Below are positions 47,476 to 56,105 of a stretch of DNA of 64,000 bases, one piece after another (within the stretch, counting starts at the first letter, position 1; every line of letters begins with the position of its first letter). Made by a program: the position numbers and the translations under genes. The DNA comes from Nocardioides caeni. Its GTDB lineage: Bacteria; Actinomycetota; Actinomycetes; Propionibacteriales; Nocardioidaceae. The stretch spans positions 62,001 through 126,000 of the forward strand of contig NZ_STGW01000005.1 of the NCBI RefSeq assembly GCF_004912195.1, in the 5' to 3' direction. The notes beneath the pieces were generated by a model. The model was not told the origin of the DNA. It did no database searches and saw only the letters and a program-made list of their open reading frames with translations.

Positions 47476-48240
47476 ATGACGATCTCCAGTGAGCTGCGTG
47501 ACGACGGCATCCGCGTCATCACGATGAACGCTCCCCCGGTCAACGCCCTCACCGTGCAGGGCTGGTTCGACGTCGCGGCCGCCCTCGACGAGGCCGGCGC
47601 GGACCTCGCGACGAAGGTCGTCGTGCTGCGCGCCGAGGGCAAGGGCTTCAACGCCGGCGTCGACATCAAGGAGATGCAGAACACGAGTGGCTTCGACGCC
47701 CTGCTCGGCGCCAACAAGGGCTGCTACGCCGCCTTCAAGGCCGTCTACGAGTGCAGCGTCCCGGTCATCGCCGCCGTCAACGGCTTCTGCGTCGGCGGGG
47801 GCGTCGGCCTGGTCGGCAACGCGGACTGCGTGGTGGCGAGCGACGACGCCTACTTCGGCGTACCCGAGGTCAACCAGGGCGCCCTCGGCGCCGCCACCCA
47901 CATGGCACGCCTGGTCCCGCAGCACATGATGCGCACCCTCTACTTCACGGCCCGCACCATCCCGGCGAAGGACCTGGTCCAGTTCGGGTCGGTGCTGGAG
48001 GTGGTCCCCCGCGACGAGCTCGACGAGGCAGCGCTGCGCGTGGCCCGCGACATCGCCGCCAAGGACACCCGGGTGATCCGCGCCGCCAAGGAGGCGCTCA
48101 ACGGGATCGACCCGATCAACGTCAACCAGTCCTACCGCTGGGAGCAGGGGTTCACTTTCGAGTTGAACCTGATGGGCGTCAGCGACGAGCTCCGCGACGA
48201 CTTCGCGGGCACGGACAAGAGCAAGGGAGCCAGCCAGTGA
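47476..48240 (+). CDS. echA20: EchA20, steroid ring D-opening crotonase
   Basis: Crotonase-fold enzyme that hydrolyses the C-C bond of ring D in HIEC-CoA to give COCHEA-CoA. The 254-residue protein has the CoA/oxyanion motifs RAEGKGFNAGVDIKEMQ and AVNGFCVGGGVGLVGNADCVVA and the later GVPEVNQGALGAATHMARL. It heads echA20-ipdA-ipdB-ipdC, the same order as Rv3550-Rv3553. No Shine-Dalgarno; the -10 is 7 nt from the ATG next to the KstR2 palindrome. Its stop overlaps the ipdA GTG (GTGA). Confidence 0.92.
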   Translation: MTISSELRDDGIRVITMNAPPVNALTVQGWFDVAAALDEAGADLATKVVVLRAEGKGFNAGVDIKEMQNTSGFDALLGANKGCYAAFKAVYECSVPVIAAVNGFCVGGGVGLVGNADCVVASDDAYFGVPEVNQGALGAATHMARLVPQHMMRTLYFTARTIPAKDLVQFGSVLEVVPRDELDEAALRVARDIAAKDTRVIRAAKEALNGIDPINVNQSYRWEQGFTFELNLMGVSDELRDDFAGTDKSKGASQ

Positions 48241-49130
48241 CCCGCAAGCCCCGCGACAAGCGGATGTCCATCGACGAGGTGGTCGCCACCCTCGAGGACG
48301 GGATGACCATCGGCATCGGGGGCTGGGGCCCACGACGCAAGCCCATGGCGCTGGTCCGCGCGATCCTGCGCTCGGACCTCAAGGACCTGACCATCGTCAG
48401 CTGGGGCGGCGCCGATGTCGGCCTGCTGGCCCGCGCGGGCAAGATCCGCAAGGTCGTCTACGCCTTCGTGTCCCTCGACTCGATCCCGCTCGAGCCCAAC
48501 TTCCAGCGGGCCCGCCAGAACGCCACGATCCCGGAGGTCGTCGAGCTCGACGAGGGCATGTTCCAGACCGGCCTCAAGGCCGCCGCGGAGCGGCTGCCCT
48601 TCCTGCCGATGCGTGCGGGCCTGGGCTCCGACGTGCTGGTCAACAACCCGTGGATCAAGACCGTCACCAGCCCCTACGACGACGGTGCCGGTCACGAGGA
48701 GCTCGTCGCTGTCCCCGCGCTGAAGCTGGACGTCGCCCTGGTGCACCTCAACCGCGCGGACGTGCACGGCAACGCGACCTACCTCGGTCCGGACCCGTAC
48801 TTCGACGACCTGTTCGCCATGGCGGCCGACCGGACCTACCTGAGTGTCGAGCAGATCGTCGACACGGCCGGCCTCACCGTCGACACCCCCGTGCAGCGCG
48901 TCCTGCTCAACCGGATGATGGTGACCGGAGTCGTCGAGACCCCCAACGGCGCGCACTTCACCAACTGCGTGCCCGACTACGAGCGCGACGAGCGCTTCCA
49001 GAAGGCCTATGCCGCCGCGGCCGGCGGGTCCGACGAGGACTGGGCCGCCTTCGAGGAGCGCTTCCTGCCCGGCGACGAGGCCGCCTCCCAGGCCGCAGTC
49101 GCGGCGTTCGCAGAGGAGACGAGCCGATGA
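48237..49130 (+). CDS. ipdA: IpdA, COCHEA-CoA hydrolase alpha subunit
   Basis: CoA-transferase-fold subunit; IpdAB opens ring C by hydrolysing COCHEA-CoA. The 297-residue protein starts at GTG 48237 with AAGGGAG upstream; an internal ATG 27 nt later is less likely. GIGGWGPRRKPMALVRAIL and SWGGADVGLLARAGKI form the N-terminal CoA-binding part, and VVELDEGMF (residues 101-109) holds the Glu residues that are candidates for the catalytic Glu of IpdA. It overlaps ipdB by 4 nt. Confidence 0.93.
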   Translation: MTRKPRDKRMSIDEVVATLEDGMTIGIGGWGPRRKPMALVRAILRSDLKDLTIVSWGGADVGLLARAGKIRKVVYAFVSLDSIPLEPNFQRARQNATIPEVVELDEGMFQTGLKAAAERLPFLPMRAGLGSDVLVNNPWIKTVTSPYDDGAGHEELVAVPALKLDVALVHLNRADVHGNATYLGPDPYFDDLFAMAADRTYLSVEQIVDTAGLTVDTPVQRVLLNRMMVTGVVETPNGAHFTNCVPDYERDERFQKAYAAAAGGSDEDWAAFEERFLPGDEAASQAAVAAFAEETSR

Positions 49131-49891
49131 GCAATGACACCACCACCCGCGCGGACGTGTGCGCCGCCGCCATCGCCGACGCCTTCGCCGACGACGGCGA
49201 GATCTTCGGCAGCCCGATGGGCCTGCTGCCGATGCTGGGCGTGCGGCTCGCGAAGCTGACGAGCAACCCCGACCTGGTCATCTCCGACGGCGAGTCGCTC
49301 TTCCTCGCCGGCGTCCCGCCGCTCTTCGCCAAGGGAGACGTGGTGGAGGGCTGGATCCCGTTCCGCCGCGTCTTCGACGTCGTCGCCTACGGCAAGCGCC
49401 ACGTGATGATGGGCGCCACCCAGGTCGACCGCCACGGCAACCAGAACATCTCGGCGATCGGCGACTTCGCCCAGCCGAAGCGTCAGCTGCTCGGCTCCCG
49501 CGGGGCGCCCGGCAACACGGTCAACAACCGCACGTCCTACTGGGTGCCGAAGCACTCCCCCCGCGTCTTCGTGGAGAAGGTCGACATCGTCTCCGGCGTG
49601 GGGCCCCGCAACGCGAAGGCCGCCGGTCCCGGAGCCTCGCGCTACAACGACATCCACCGGGTCGTCAGCAACCTCGGTGTCTTCGACCTGACCGGCGCCG
49701 ACGACACGATGCGACTGCGCTCGGTGCACCCCGGCGTCACCGTCGACGAGGTCGTCGAGGCCACGGGCTTCACCCTCGACATCCCCGCGGACGTCCCCGT
49801 CACCCGGGAGCCGTCCGTCGAGGAGCTCCTGATCATCCGCGAGGTCCTCGACCCCAAGGGACTGCGCTTCCGGGAGGTCCCCCATGAGTGA
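49127..49891 (+). CDS. ipdB: IpdB, COCHEA-CoA hydrolase beta subunit
   Basis: A 254-residue CoA-transferase-fold subunit partnering IpdA. DLVISDGESLFLAG, GATQVDRHGNQNISAIGDF and VGPRNAKAAGPGASRYNDIHRVVSNLGVF are conserved family blocks. True CoA transferases use a beta-subunit Glu in an ENG-type motif; no such motif is obvious here, in keeping with hydrolase activity. It overlaps ipdA (ATGA) and ipdC (8 nt), giving a tightly coupled operon. Confidence 0.93.
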   Translation: MSNDTTTRADVCAAAIADAFADDGEIFGSPMGLLPMLGVRLAKLTSNPDLVISDGESLFLAGVPPLFAKGDVVEGWIPFRRVFDVVAYGKRHVMMGATQVDRHGNQNISAIGDFAQPKRQLLGSRGAPGNTVNNRTSYWVPKHSPRVFVEKVDIVSGVGPRNAKAAGPGASRYNDIHRVVSNLGVFDLTGADDTMRLRSVHPGVTVDEVVEATGFTLDIPADVPVTREPSVEELLIIREVLDPKGLRFREVPHE

Positions 49892-50954
49892 GCAGCGCCT
49901 GCGCACCGCCTTCACCGACCTGGTCGGGATCCCCCACCCCGTGGTCCAGACCGGGATGGGCTGGGTCTCCGGCCCACGCCTCGTCACCGGCACCGCCGAG
50001 GCCGGCGGGCTCGGCATCCTGGCCTCCGCCACGATGACCTTCGCCGAGCTCGAGGCCGCGATCATCGAGGTCAAGGGCCGCACCGACAAGCCCTTCGGCG
50101 TCAACCTGCGGGCCGACGCGGGCGACGCCCCGGACCGCTGCCAGCTCCTGATCGACCACGGCGTCAAGGTCGCCTCGTTCGCCCTGGCCCCCAAGCCGGA
50201 GCTGATCGCGAAGCTCAAGGAGCACGACATCGTCGTGATGCCGTCCATCGGCGCCGCCAAGCACGCGAAGAAGGTCGCGTCCTGGGGAGCCGACGCCGTC
50301 ATGGTCCAGGGCGGCGAGGGCGGCGGCCACACCGGCGCCGTCCCCACGACGCTGCTGCTGCCGACCGTGCTGGACGCCGTCGACATCCCGGTGATCGCCG
50401 CGGGCGGCTTCTTCGACGGACGCGGCCTCGCCGCCGCGTTGTCCTACGGCGCCGCCGGGGTCGGCATGGGCACCCGCTTCCTGCTCACGCAGGACTCGGC
50501 CGTGCCCCAGGCCGTCAAGGAGCTCTACCTGTCCAAGGGCCTGACCGACACGGTCGTCACGGCGAAGGTCGACGGCATGCCGCACCGCATGCTCCGGACC
50601 GACCTGGTCGACTCGCTCGAGGAGACCTCAGCCGTACGACGTCTCGGCCCGACCGCGCGCCGGACCGTCGAGTTCAAGAAGTCGTCCGGCATGTCATGGA
50701 CCGGCCTCCTCAAGGACGGTCGCGCCATGAAGAAGGCCCAGGGCCGCACGCTGGGCCAGATGGCACTCGCGGCCAACACCCCGACGATGCTCCGGGCCGG
50801 GCTGGTGGAGGGCGACACCTCGGCCGGCGTGCTCGCCAGCGGGCAGGTCGTGGGTGTCATCGACGACCTCCCCACCTGCGCCGAGCTCATCGACCGCATC
50901 GTCACGGAGGCAGCAGCCGAGCTGACCCGTGCGGCGTCCTACGTCGTCTCGTGA
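49884..50954 (+). CDS. ipdC: IpdC, NMO-family flavin reductase of ring C/D breakdown
   Basis: FMN TIM-barrel protein, 356 residues, of the nitronate monooxygenase family. Motifs: PVVQTGMGWVSGPRLV, MVQGGEGGGHTGAVPTTLLLP and IAAGGFFDGRGLAAALSYGAAGVGMGTRF. In M. tuberculosis IpdC (Rv3553) works upstream of EchA20 in setting the double bonds of HIEC-CoA. Start ATG with GGGAGG, inside the ipdB end. It is distinct from the NMO paralog at 26627, which is coupled to fadD19. Confidence 0.9.
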   Translation: MSEQRLRTAFTDLVGIPHPVVQTGMGWVSGPRLVTGTAEAGGLGILASATMTFAELEAAIIEVKGRTDKPFGVNLRADAGDAPDRCQLLIDHGVKVASFALAPKPELIAKLKEHDIVVMPSIGAAKHAKKVASWGADAVMVQGGEGGGHTGAVPTTLLLPTVLDAVDIPVIAAGGFFDGRGLAAALSYGAAGVGMGTRFLLTQDSAVPQAVKELYLSKGLTDTVVTAKVDGMPHRMLRTDLVDSLEETSAVRRLGPTARRTVEFKKSSGMSWTGLLKDGRAMKKAQGRTLGQMALAANTPTMLRAGLVEGDTSAGVLASGQVVGVIDDLPTCAELIDRIVTEAAAELTRAASYVVS

Positions 50955-50972
50955 ACCGTCGGACCGCTGCCC

Positions 50973-50978
50973 TAGGCT
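50973..50978 (+). promoter_or_regulatory. Candidate -10 (TAGGCT) with a 4-codon mini-frame
   Basis: TAGGCT is followed by 7 nt and a GTG (50986) that opens only four codons (VNAR) before a TGA overlapping the ATG at 50997 (ATGA). A leaderless mini-frame coupled to the next gene is possible. Low certainty. Confidence 0.25.
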
Positions 50979-50996
50979 CGATGTCGTGAACGCCCG

Positions 50997-51278
50997 ATGA
51001 GCAAGCTCGATGCAGTCCGCGCGATGCGCGAAGCCCGTTTCTCCGAGTCCCAGTCGCGCGCCGGCCAGCCCGCCAGCCGCTCGAAGCCGAGCGCCGACAC
51101 CACGACGCCGGCGAAGAAGGTGGCGAAGAAGGGTGCGACGAAGAAGGTCGCATCCCCGACGACCCCCGCTGCAGCGTCCGACGACGCCGCCGACGCACTG
51201 TGCGGGCACCGCAACATCAGCGGCCGGACCTGCACCCGCGAGCGTGGCCACACCGCCAAGTCGCACCGCTACTCCTGA
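50997..51278 (+). CDS. Hypothetical Lys/Ala-rich protein, 93 residues
   Basis: I do not recognise a family. The N-terminus (MSKLDAVRAMREARFSESQ) is helical and basic, the middle is a low-complexity Lys/Ala/Thr/Pro stretch (TTPAKKVAKKGATKKVA), and the C-terminus contains CGHRNISGRTCTRERGH, with two Cys and two His that could bind zinc. It could be a nucleic-acid-associated protein. It lies between ipdC and a small membrane protein and is probably not part of steroid breakdown. Confidence 0.6.
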   Translation: MSKLDAVRAMREARFSESQSRAGQPASRSKPSADTTTPAKKVAKKGATKKVASPTTPAAASDDAADALCGHRNISGRTCTRERGHTAKSHRYS

Positions 51279-51282
51279 CCGA

Positions 51283-51288
51283 TAGCCT
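51283..51288 (+). promoter_or_regulatory. Candidate -10 (TAGCCT) for the small membrane protein
   Basis: TAGCCT is followed by 6 nt and the GTG at 51295, matching the leaderless spacing seen across this window. No Shine-Dalgarno is present. Confidence 0.35.
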
Positions 51289-51294
51289 GCACTG

Positions 51295-51642
51295 GTGAGC
51301 CAGGAGTCCCGCCCCCGTCGTCGCCACCTCATGGACCCCAACGCGCCTCGACAGGCGCCGGACCCCGAGGCAGTCGCCCGACTGCAGCGGGTGCAGCGAC
51401 GGATCATGTCGGCGCTGCTCGTGACGACCGTTCTGCACCTGTCGGTCGGGCTCGTGATCGCAGCCGACCACGTCGGTGACGACCGGCTCGACGCCCAGAT
51501 CGGCCTGTGCGTCATCGCGGGAGCCTTCATGACGGGCGGAGGCGTGACGACGCTGCTGGTGCTGGGACGTTCGTGGAGGTCGCCGTGGCTGATCGTCGGC
51601 TGTCTGCCGACGGTCGTCGGCCTGTGGTGGGTCCTCCGCTGA
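51295..51642 (+). CDS. Small three-helix membrane protein, 115 residues
   Basis: Cytoplasmic basic N-terminus (SRPRRRHLMDPN) then three hydrophobic segments at about 37-56, 69-90 and 95-113. No motif identifies a function. GTG start, likely leaderless. Length and topology resemble many uncharacterised actinobacterial membrane proteins. Confidence 0.65.
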   Translation: MSQESRPRRRHLMDPNAPRQAPDPEAVARLQRVQRRIMSALLVTTVLHLSVGLVIAADHVGDDRLDAQIGLCVIAGAFMTGGGVTTLLVLGRSWRSPWLIVGCLPTVVGLWWVLR

Positions 51643-51699
51643 CCCTGCCGTCCCCGTCCGGGACCTCAGGTCCCGGGACCGGCGGCCGATGGGCCAGCC

Positions 51700-52413
51700 A
51701 TGACGGAGGTCACCCGTGAGCGAGCCCTCACGCCCGACGTGCACCCTGCCTTGCTCCAGGCCGTGTCCCTGACCCTGCGGCCGACCGCTGGCGAGCCACT
51801 GACGATCAAGACCAAGGTGCTCGACATCGAGCCGCGCCCCGACGGCAGCGCCCGTCTCGCCGTCGTCTGCCCGGACGGCCTGGACGCCCGGGAGCACCAC
51901 TTCGACGCCACGGTGAGCTGGACCTATCCACTGGGCCGGATGGAGTGTGCGATGAGCACCCGTCCCGTGCGCCGCGCCTACGGCGAGGTCTGGTTGCTGA
52001 CGCCGACCGCCGCGCCGACCCGGATGCAGCAGCGCGCCTTCTTCCGGGCGCGCGTCGCCGTGCCCGTCGTGATCGCCTGGTCCGAGCCGGCCGACGACTC
52101 CGACGACTCCGACGACTCCGACGACTCCGACATCGAGGCGACCGAGCCGACCGAGCTGACGGGTGTCGTCGTGGACATCAGTGAGGGCGGCTTCCTGGCC
52201 ACGCTGCGGGTGGACCCGCCGAGCATCGGGACATCCGTCGACATCACCCTCCGCATCGACGGCACCAACCTGCACCAGAGCGGCCACGTCGTGCGCCATG
52301 TCCGTTTCGCCGGCGGCGGCCACGGCGTGGGCGTCGCCTTCGGCGACCCGGCCGTCCACGGCGACCGTATCCGCAAGCTGGTCTTCACCACCGAGCGGCG
52401 CCGGCTGCGCTGA
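51700..52413 (+). CDS. PilZ-domain protein (c-di-GMP receptor)
   Basis: A 237-residue YcgR-like protein: N-terminal beta-rich domain (about 1-105) and C-terminal PilZ domain. The c-di-GMP motifs are intact: RxxxR in QQRAFFRARV and DxSxxG in DISEGGF. Between them is an acidic DSDDSDDSDDSD run encoded by a 9-bp tandem DNA repeat (about 52093-52131), an unusual insertion in the linker after the RxxxR strand. No flagellar or pilus gene is nearby. It is part of the block that splits the KstR2 regulon. Confidence 0.85.
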   Translation: MTEVTRERALTPDVHPALLQAVSLTLRPTAGEPLTIKTKVLDIEPRPDGSARLAVVCPDGLDAREHHFDATVSWTYPLGRMECAMSTRPVRRAYGEVWLLTPTAAPTRMQQRAFFRARVAVPVVIAWSEPADDSDDSDDSDDSDIEATEPTELTGVVVDISEGGFLATLRVDPPSIGTSVDITLRIDGTNLHQSGHVVRHVRFAGGGHGVGVAFGDPAVHGDRIRKLVFTTERRRLR

Positions 52414-52418
52414 CCTGG

Positions 52419-52556
52419 TCAGGACGTGCGGCGGATCCAGCGCAGTCCGATGACACGGCCGGCGACGTAGCCGACGACATAGCTGCCGAGCAGGACGAAC
52501 GAGAAGTCGGTCGTCGGGTGCTCGTGGAAGTGGTGCTGGACATTGAGGTGGCTCAT
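52419..52556 (-). CDS. Small His-rich single-pass membrane protein, 45 residues
   Basis: Short frame with GGAAGGAGG about 6 nt before its ATG. The product starts MSHLNVQHHFHEHPTTDFSF (five His in the first 13 residues) followed by one hydrophobic segment with a Gly-zipper-like VVGYVAGRVIG and a basic end (RWIRRTS). No family recognised. It converges with the PilZ gene. Confidence 0.55.
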   Translation of the reverse strand: MSHLNVQHHFHEHPTTDFSFVLLGSYVVGYVAGRVIGLRWIRRTS

Positions 52557-52681
52557 GGCGGGCCTCCTTCCGGCGGGGAATGACTCATCGGCGGCACGGG
52601 GCCGCCGATGAGCCCACTACCGGGCGCTTCGACCGTAGTCAGTCGGGATCAGCCGGGACGCTCGAGCACGGCGTCCGACCG

Positions 52682-53536
52682 TCAGTCCTCGGGGATGTCG
52701 ACCTGGTAGACGTCGTGCTCCGTGCCGGCGGCGAGGGTGAAACCCCAGCCTGTCGGGAGCGCCACGTAGGGCCAGATGGCGGGGTGCGCCTCGTGCATCT
52801 CCTGAAGGGTGGCCACGGTGAAGCCCACCGTCGTGCGGACCTCCTCGAAGTCGTCGTTGTCGGCGAACACCACCCATCCGGTGTCCCGGCGACCGGCGTC
52901 GGCGGGGAAGCGCGCGCCATAGACGAGCAGCGACTGGGGCGTGACGTTCTTGGCCAGCAGTCCGCAGCCCATCGGCCAGGGCGGCTCCGGTCGCGCACCG
53001 ACGCGGTCGCACACCTCCTGCTGGTCGCCGCGCAGGCGCGGCGGCGCGAGCGGATCGACAGGTGTCGTCGGATCGATCCCCGGATGGTCGGGATCGGACT
53101 CCCACCTCGCGAGGAACGCGACGAACTCGTCGTGGTCCGGGATCCGTCCGCCCGTGGCGATCAGGTGGGTCAACGGGATCCGTAACCGGTCATTGGGCAG
53201 GAGACGGGTGTGGGTCCCGAACGGCAGGTTGTCCAGCGCGCACTCGACGGTGTCGCCGTCGACTTCCAGCACGATCGCCCACATCCGCTCGACCTGGGTG
53301 ACCAGGCGCGGTCGACCGGCCTCGTCGTAGGGCGTCAACCGGTCGCGCACGACGTCGGCGATCGTTGCCACGTCGAACGTCGCGCGCACCATGCTGCCCG
53401 GGCCCAGTGCGTCGAGCTCGGCCGGCGTCGGCATCTCGAAGGTGTCCGGATTCGCCGCTGCCATCGGTCGCGGATCCACCAGGGCCCAGCCACCGCGCGC
53501 CAACAGGTCCCCGAGCTCTGCGTCCATGCGGCCCAT
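52682..53536 (-). CDS. DUF2314/DUF2185 (Imm33-like) protein
   Basis: A 284-residue soluble protein. The N-terminal half (MWAIVLEVDGDTVECALDNLPFGTH...RIPLTHLIATGG) resembles DUF2314/YegJ. The C-terminal half (GCGLLAKNVTPQSLLVYGARFPADAG, DTGWVVFADND) resembles DUF2185, an immunity-protein (Imm33) domain. An ATG 9 nt into the frame could be the true start. No toxin is adjacent, so an immunity role is not supported here. It lies 21 nt from the fadA6 3' end. Confidence 0.65.
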   Translation of the reverse strand: MGRMDAELGDLLARGGWALVDPRPMAAANPDTFEMPTPAELDALGPGSMVRATFDVATIADVVRDRLTPYDEAGRPRLVTQVERMWAIVLEVDGDTVECALDNLPFGTHTRLLPNDRLRIPLTHLIATGGRIPDHDEFVAFLARWESDPDHPGIDPTTPVDPLAPPRLRGDQQEVCDRVGARPEPPWPMGCGLLAKNVTPQSLLVYGARFPADAGRRDTGWVVFADNDDFEEVRTTVGFTVATLQEMHEAHPAIWPYVALPTGWGFTLAAGTEHDVYQVDIPED

Positions 53537-53557
53537 CCAAGCACGTGACCCGGATGG

Positions 53558-54716
<1,159 letters not shown>

Positions 54717-54724
<8 letters not shown>

Positions 54725-55319
54725 TGTTGATCCCATCACTAATTCCATCGAGGAGAATCCGGACGTACTGGTCGGCGACGTCGGTGTGGCCGAGTCCGCC
54801 GCCGGGTCGGTACCAGCGGACGGCGACCCACACGGTGTCGCGGATGAAGCGGTAGGTCAGCGTCACGTCGAGGTCGGGGCGCAGCGCACCCGCGGCGATG
54901 CCCTCCTCGATCAGCGTGACCCAGACCTGGCGGGACTGGGCGTTGCGGTCGGCGAGGTAGCCGAAGCGGTCGAAGCTCCCCAGGTGGTCGGCGTCGTTCT
55001 GGAAGATCGCGACCTCGTGCGGGTGCTGGTCGATCGCCTCGAAGGACACCCGCACCGCCCGCTCCAGCTTGGTGCGGGCGTCGTCGCCGCTGGCGAGGAT
55101 CGCGTCGTACTGGCCGAAGAGCTCGTCCTGGAAGGTCTGCAGGATCTCGTCGACCATCGACTCCTTGGAGTCGAAGTGGTGATAGAGGCTCCCCGACAGG
55201 ATGCCGGCGGCGTCGGCGATGTCGCGCACCGTCGTGTTGCGGAAGCCCTTCTGCGCGAACTGCTGCGCCGCGATCCGGAGGAGCTCCTCGCGGCGGCTAG
55301 GCGTGCTGGCTGCTGACAC
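54717..55319 (-). CDS. kstR2: KstR2, TetR-family repressor of ring C/D genes
   Basis: A 200-residue TetR regulator. The helix-turn-helix (TTVRDIADAAGILSGSLYHHF) and the following KESMVDEIL agree closely with M. tuberculosis KstR2, which is released by HIP-CoA. The ligand domain ends VWVAVRWYRPGGGLGHTDVADQYVRILL, again KstR2-like. GTG start; the first 23 nt overlap the ipdF end and the last 8 nt overlap fadA6, so it is inside the operon fadE30-ipdF-kstR2-fadA6. It is therefore under its own operator at 57331, a feedback arrangement. Confidence 0.93.
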
Positions 55320-56100
55320 TGATCACCTCACCGGTCAGGTACGACGAGTAGTCGCTCGCGAGGAACACCATCACGTTGGCCACCTCCCACGGCGCGGCGG
55401 CGCGCCCGAAGGCCTCGCGCTGCTTGAGCTCCACCAGCAGCTCGGGCGAGGTGACCTTCTCGAGGAAGGGGTGCATCGCCAGGCTCGGTGAGACCGCGTT
55501 GACGCGGATGCCGTGCGGCGCGAGGTCGAGAGCGGAGCAGCGGGTCAGCGCCATGACGCCGGCCTTCGCGGCGGCGTAGTGGGCCTGGCCCTCCTGGGCG
55601 CGCCAGCCGATGACGGAGGCGTTGTTGACGATGACCCCCTTCTTGCCCGCGGTCACGAACCGCTGCCCGACCGCGCGGGTGGCGCGCATGGTGCCGGTGA
55701 GGGTGATGTCGATGACCCGGTTCCAGGTCTCGTCGGTGACCTCGAGGATCGAGTCCGTGCCACCCAGGCCCGCGTTGTTGATCATGATGTCGACGCCGCC
55801 GAACTCCTCGGCCGCGTCGAGGAGCGCCTGGACGTCCTCCTCCTTGGTCACGTTGCAGACGAGCTGGCGGACCCGGTCGGCGCCGAACTCGCCGGCCAGG
55901 GCCTCCTCTGCCTCAGCGAGGCGACGCTCGTGGGTGTCGCTGAAGACGACCGCCTTCGCGCCCTCCTCCAGCGCCCGCCGTACGACGGCCGCGCCGATGC
56001 CGGCACCGGCGGCCGCGGTCACGACGACCACCTTGCCGGCCAGCAGGTCGTGCCCGGGGACGTAGTCGGGAGTGGGCTGCTCGGGTCGCATCGAGGTCAT
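55297..56100 (-). CDS. ipdF: IpdF, hydroxyacyl-CoA dehydrogenase of HIP breakdown
   Basis: A 267-residue SDR. VVVVTAAAGAGIGAAVVRRALEEGA (NAD loop with an unusual Ala-rich TAAAGAGIG in place of TGxxxGIG), NNAGLGG, Ser in NNASVIGW and Tyr-x3-Lys in YAAAKAG are present; this N-terminal variation is common in IpdF-type proteins. Rv3559c (IpdF) oxidises the 5-hydroxy group of 5-OH-HIC-CoA. Position between fadE30 and kstR2 matches M. tuberculosis apart from the missing PPE gene. AAGGGAG lies upstream of the ATG. Confidence 0.9.
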   Translation of the reverse strand: MTSMRPEQPTPDYVPGHDLLAGKVVVVTAAAGAGIGAAVVRRALEEGAKAVVFSDTHERRLAEAEEALAGEFGADRVRQLVCNVTKEEDVQALLDAAEEFGGVDIMINNAGLGGTDSILEVTDETWNRVIDITLTGTMRATRAVGQRFVTAGKKGVIVNNASVIGWRAQEGQAHYAAAKAGVMALTRCSALDLAPHGIRVNAVSPSLAMHPFLEKVTSPELLVELKQREAFGRAAAPWEVANVMVFLASDYSSYLTGEVISVSSQHA

Positions 56101-56105
56101 CTGGG

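Noticed and set aside
52089..52133. Tandem 9-bp repeat as a mobile or CRISPR element
   Set aside because: It is in frame and encodes the DSD run of the PilZ protein.
52682..53536. Toxin-immunity or contact-dependent inhibition locus
   Set aside because: Only an Imm33-like domain is present; no toxin, secretion or recombination gene is adjacent.
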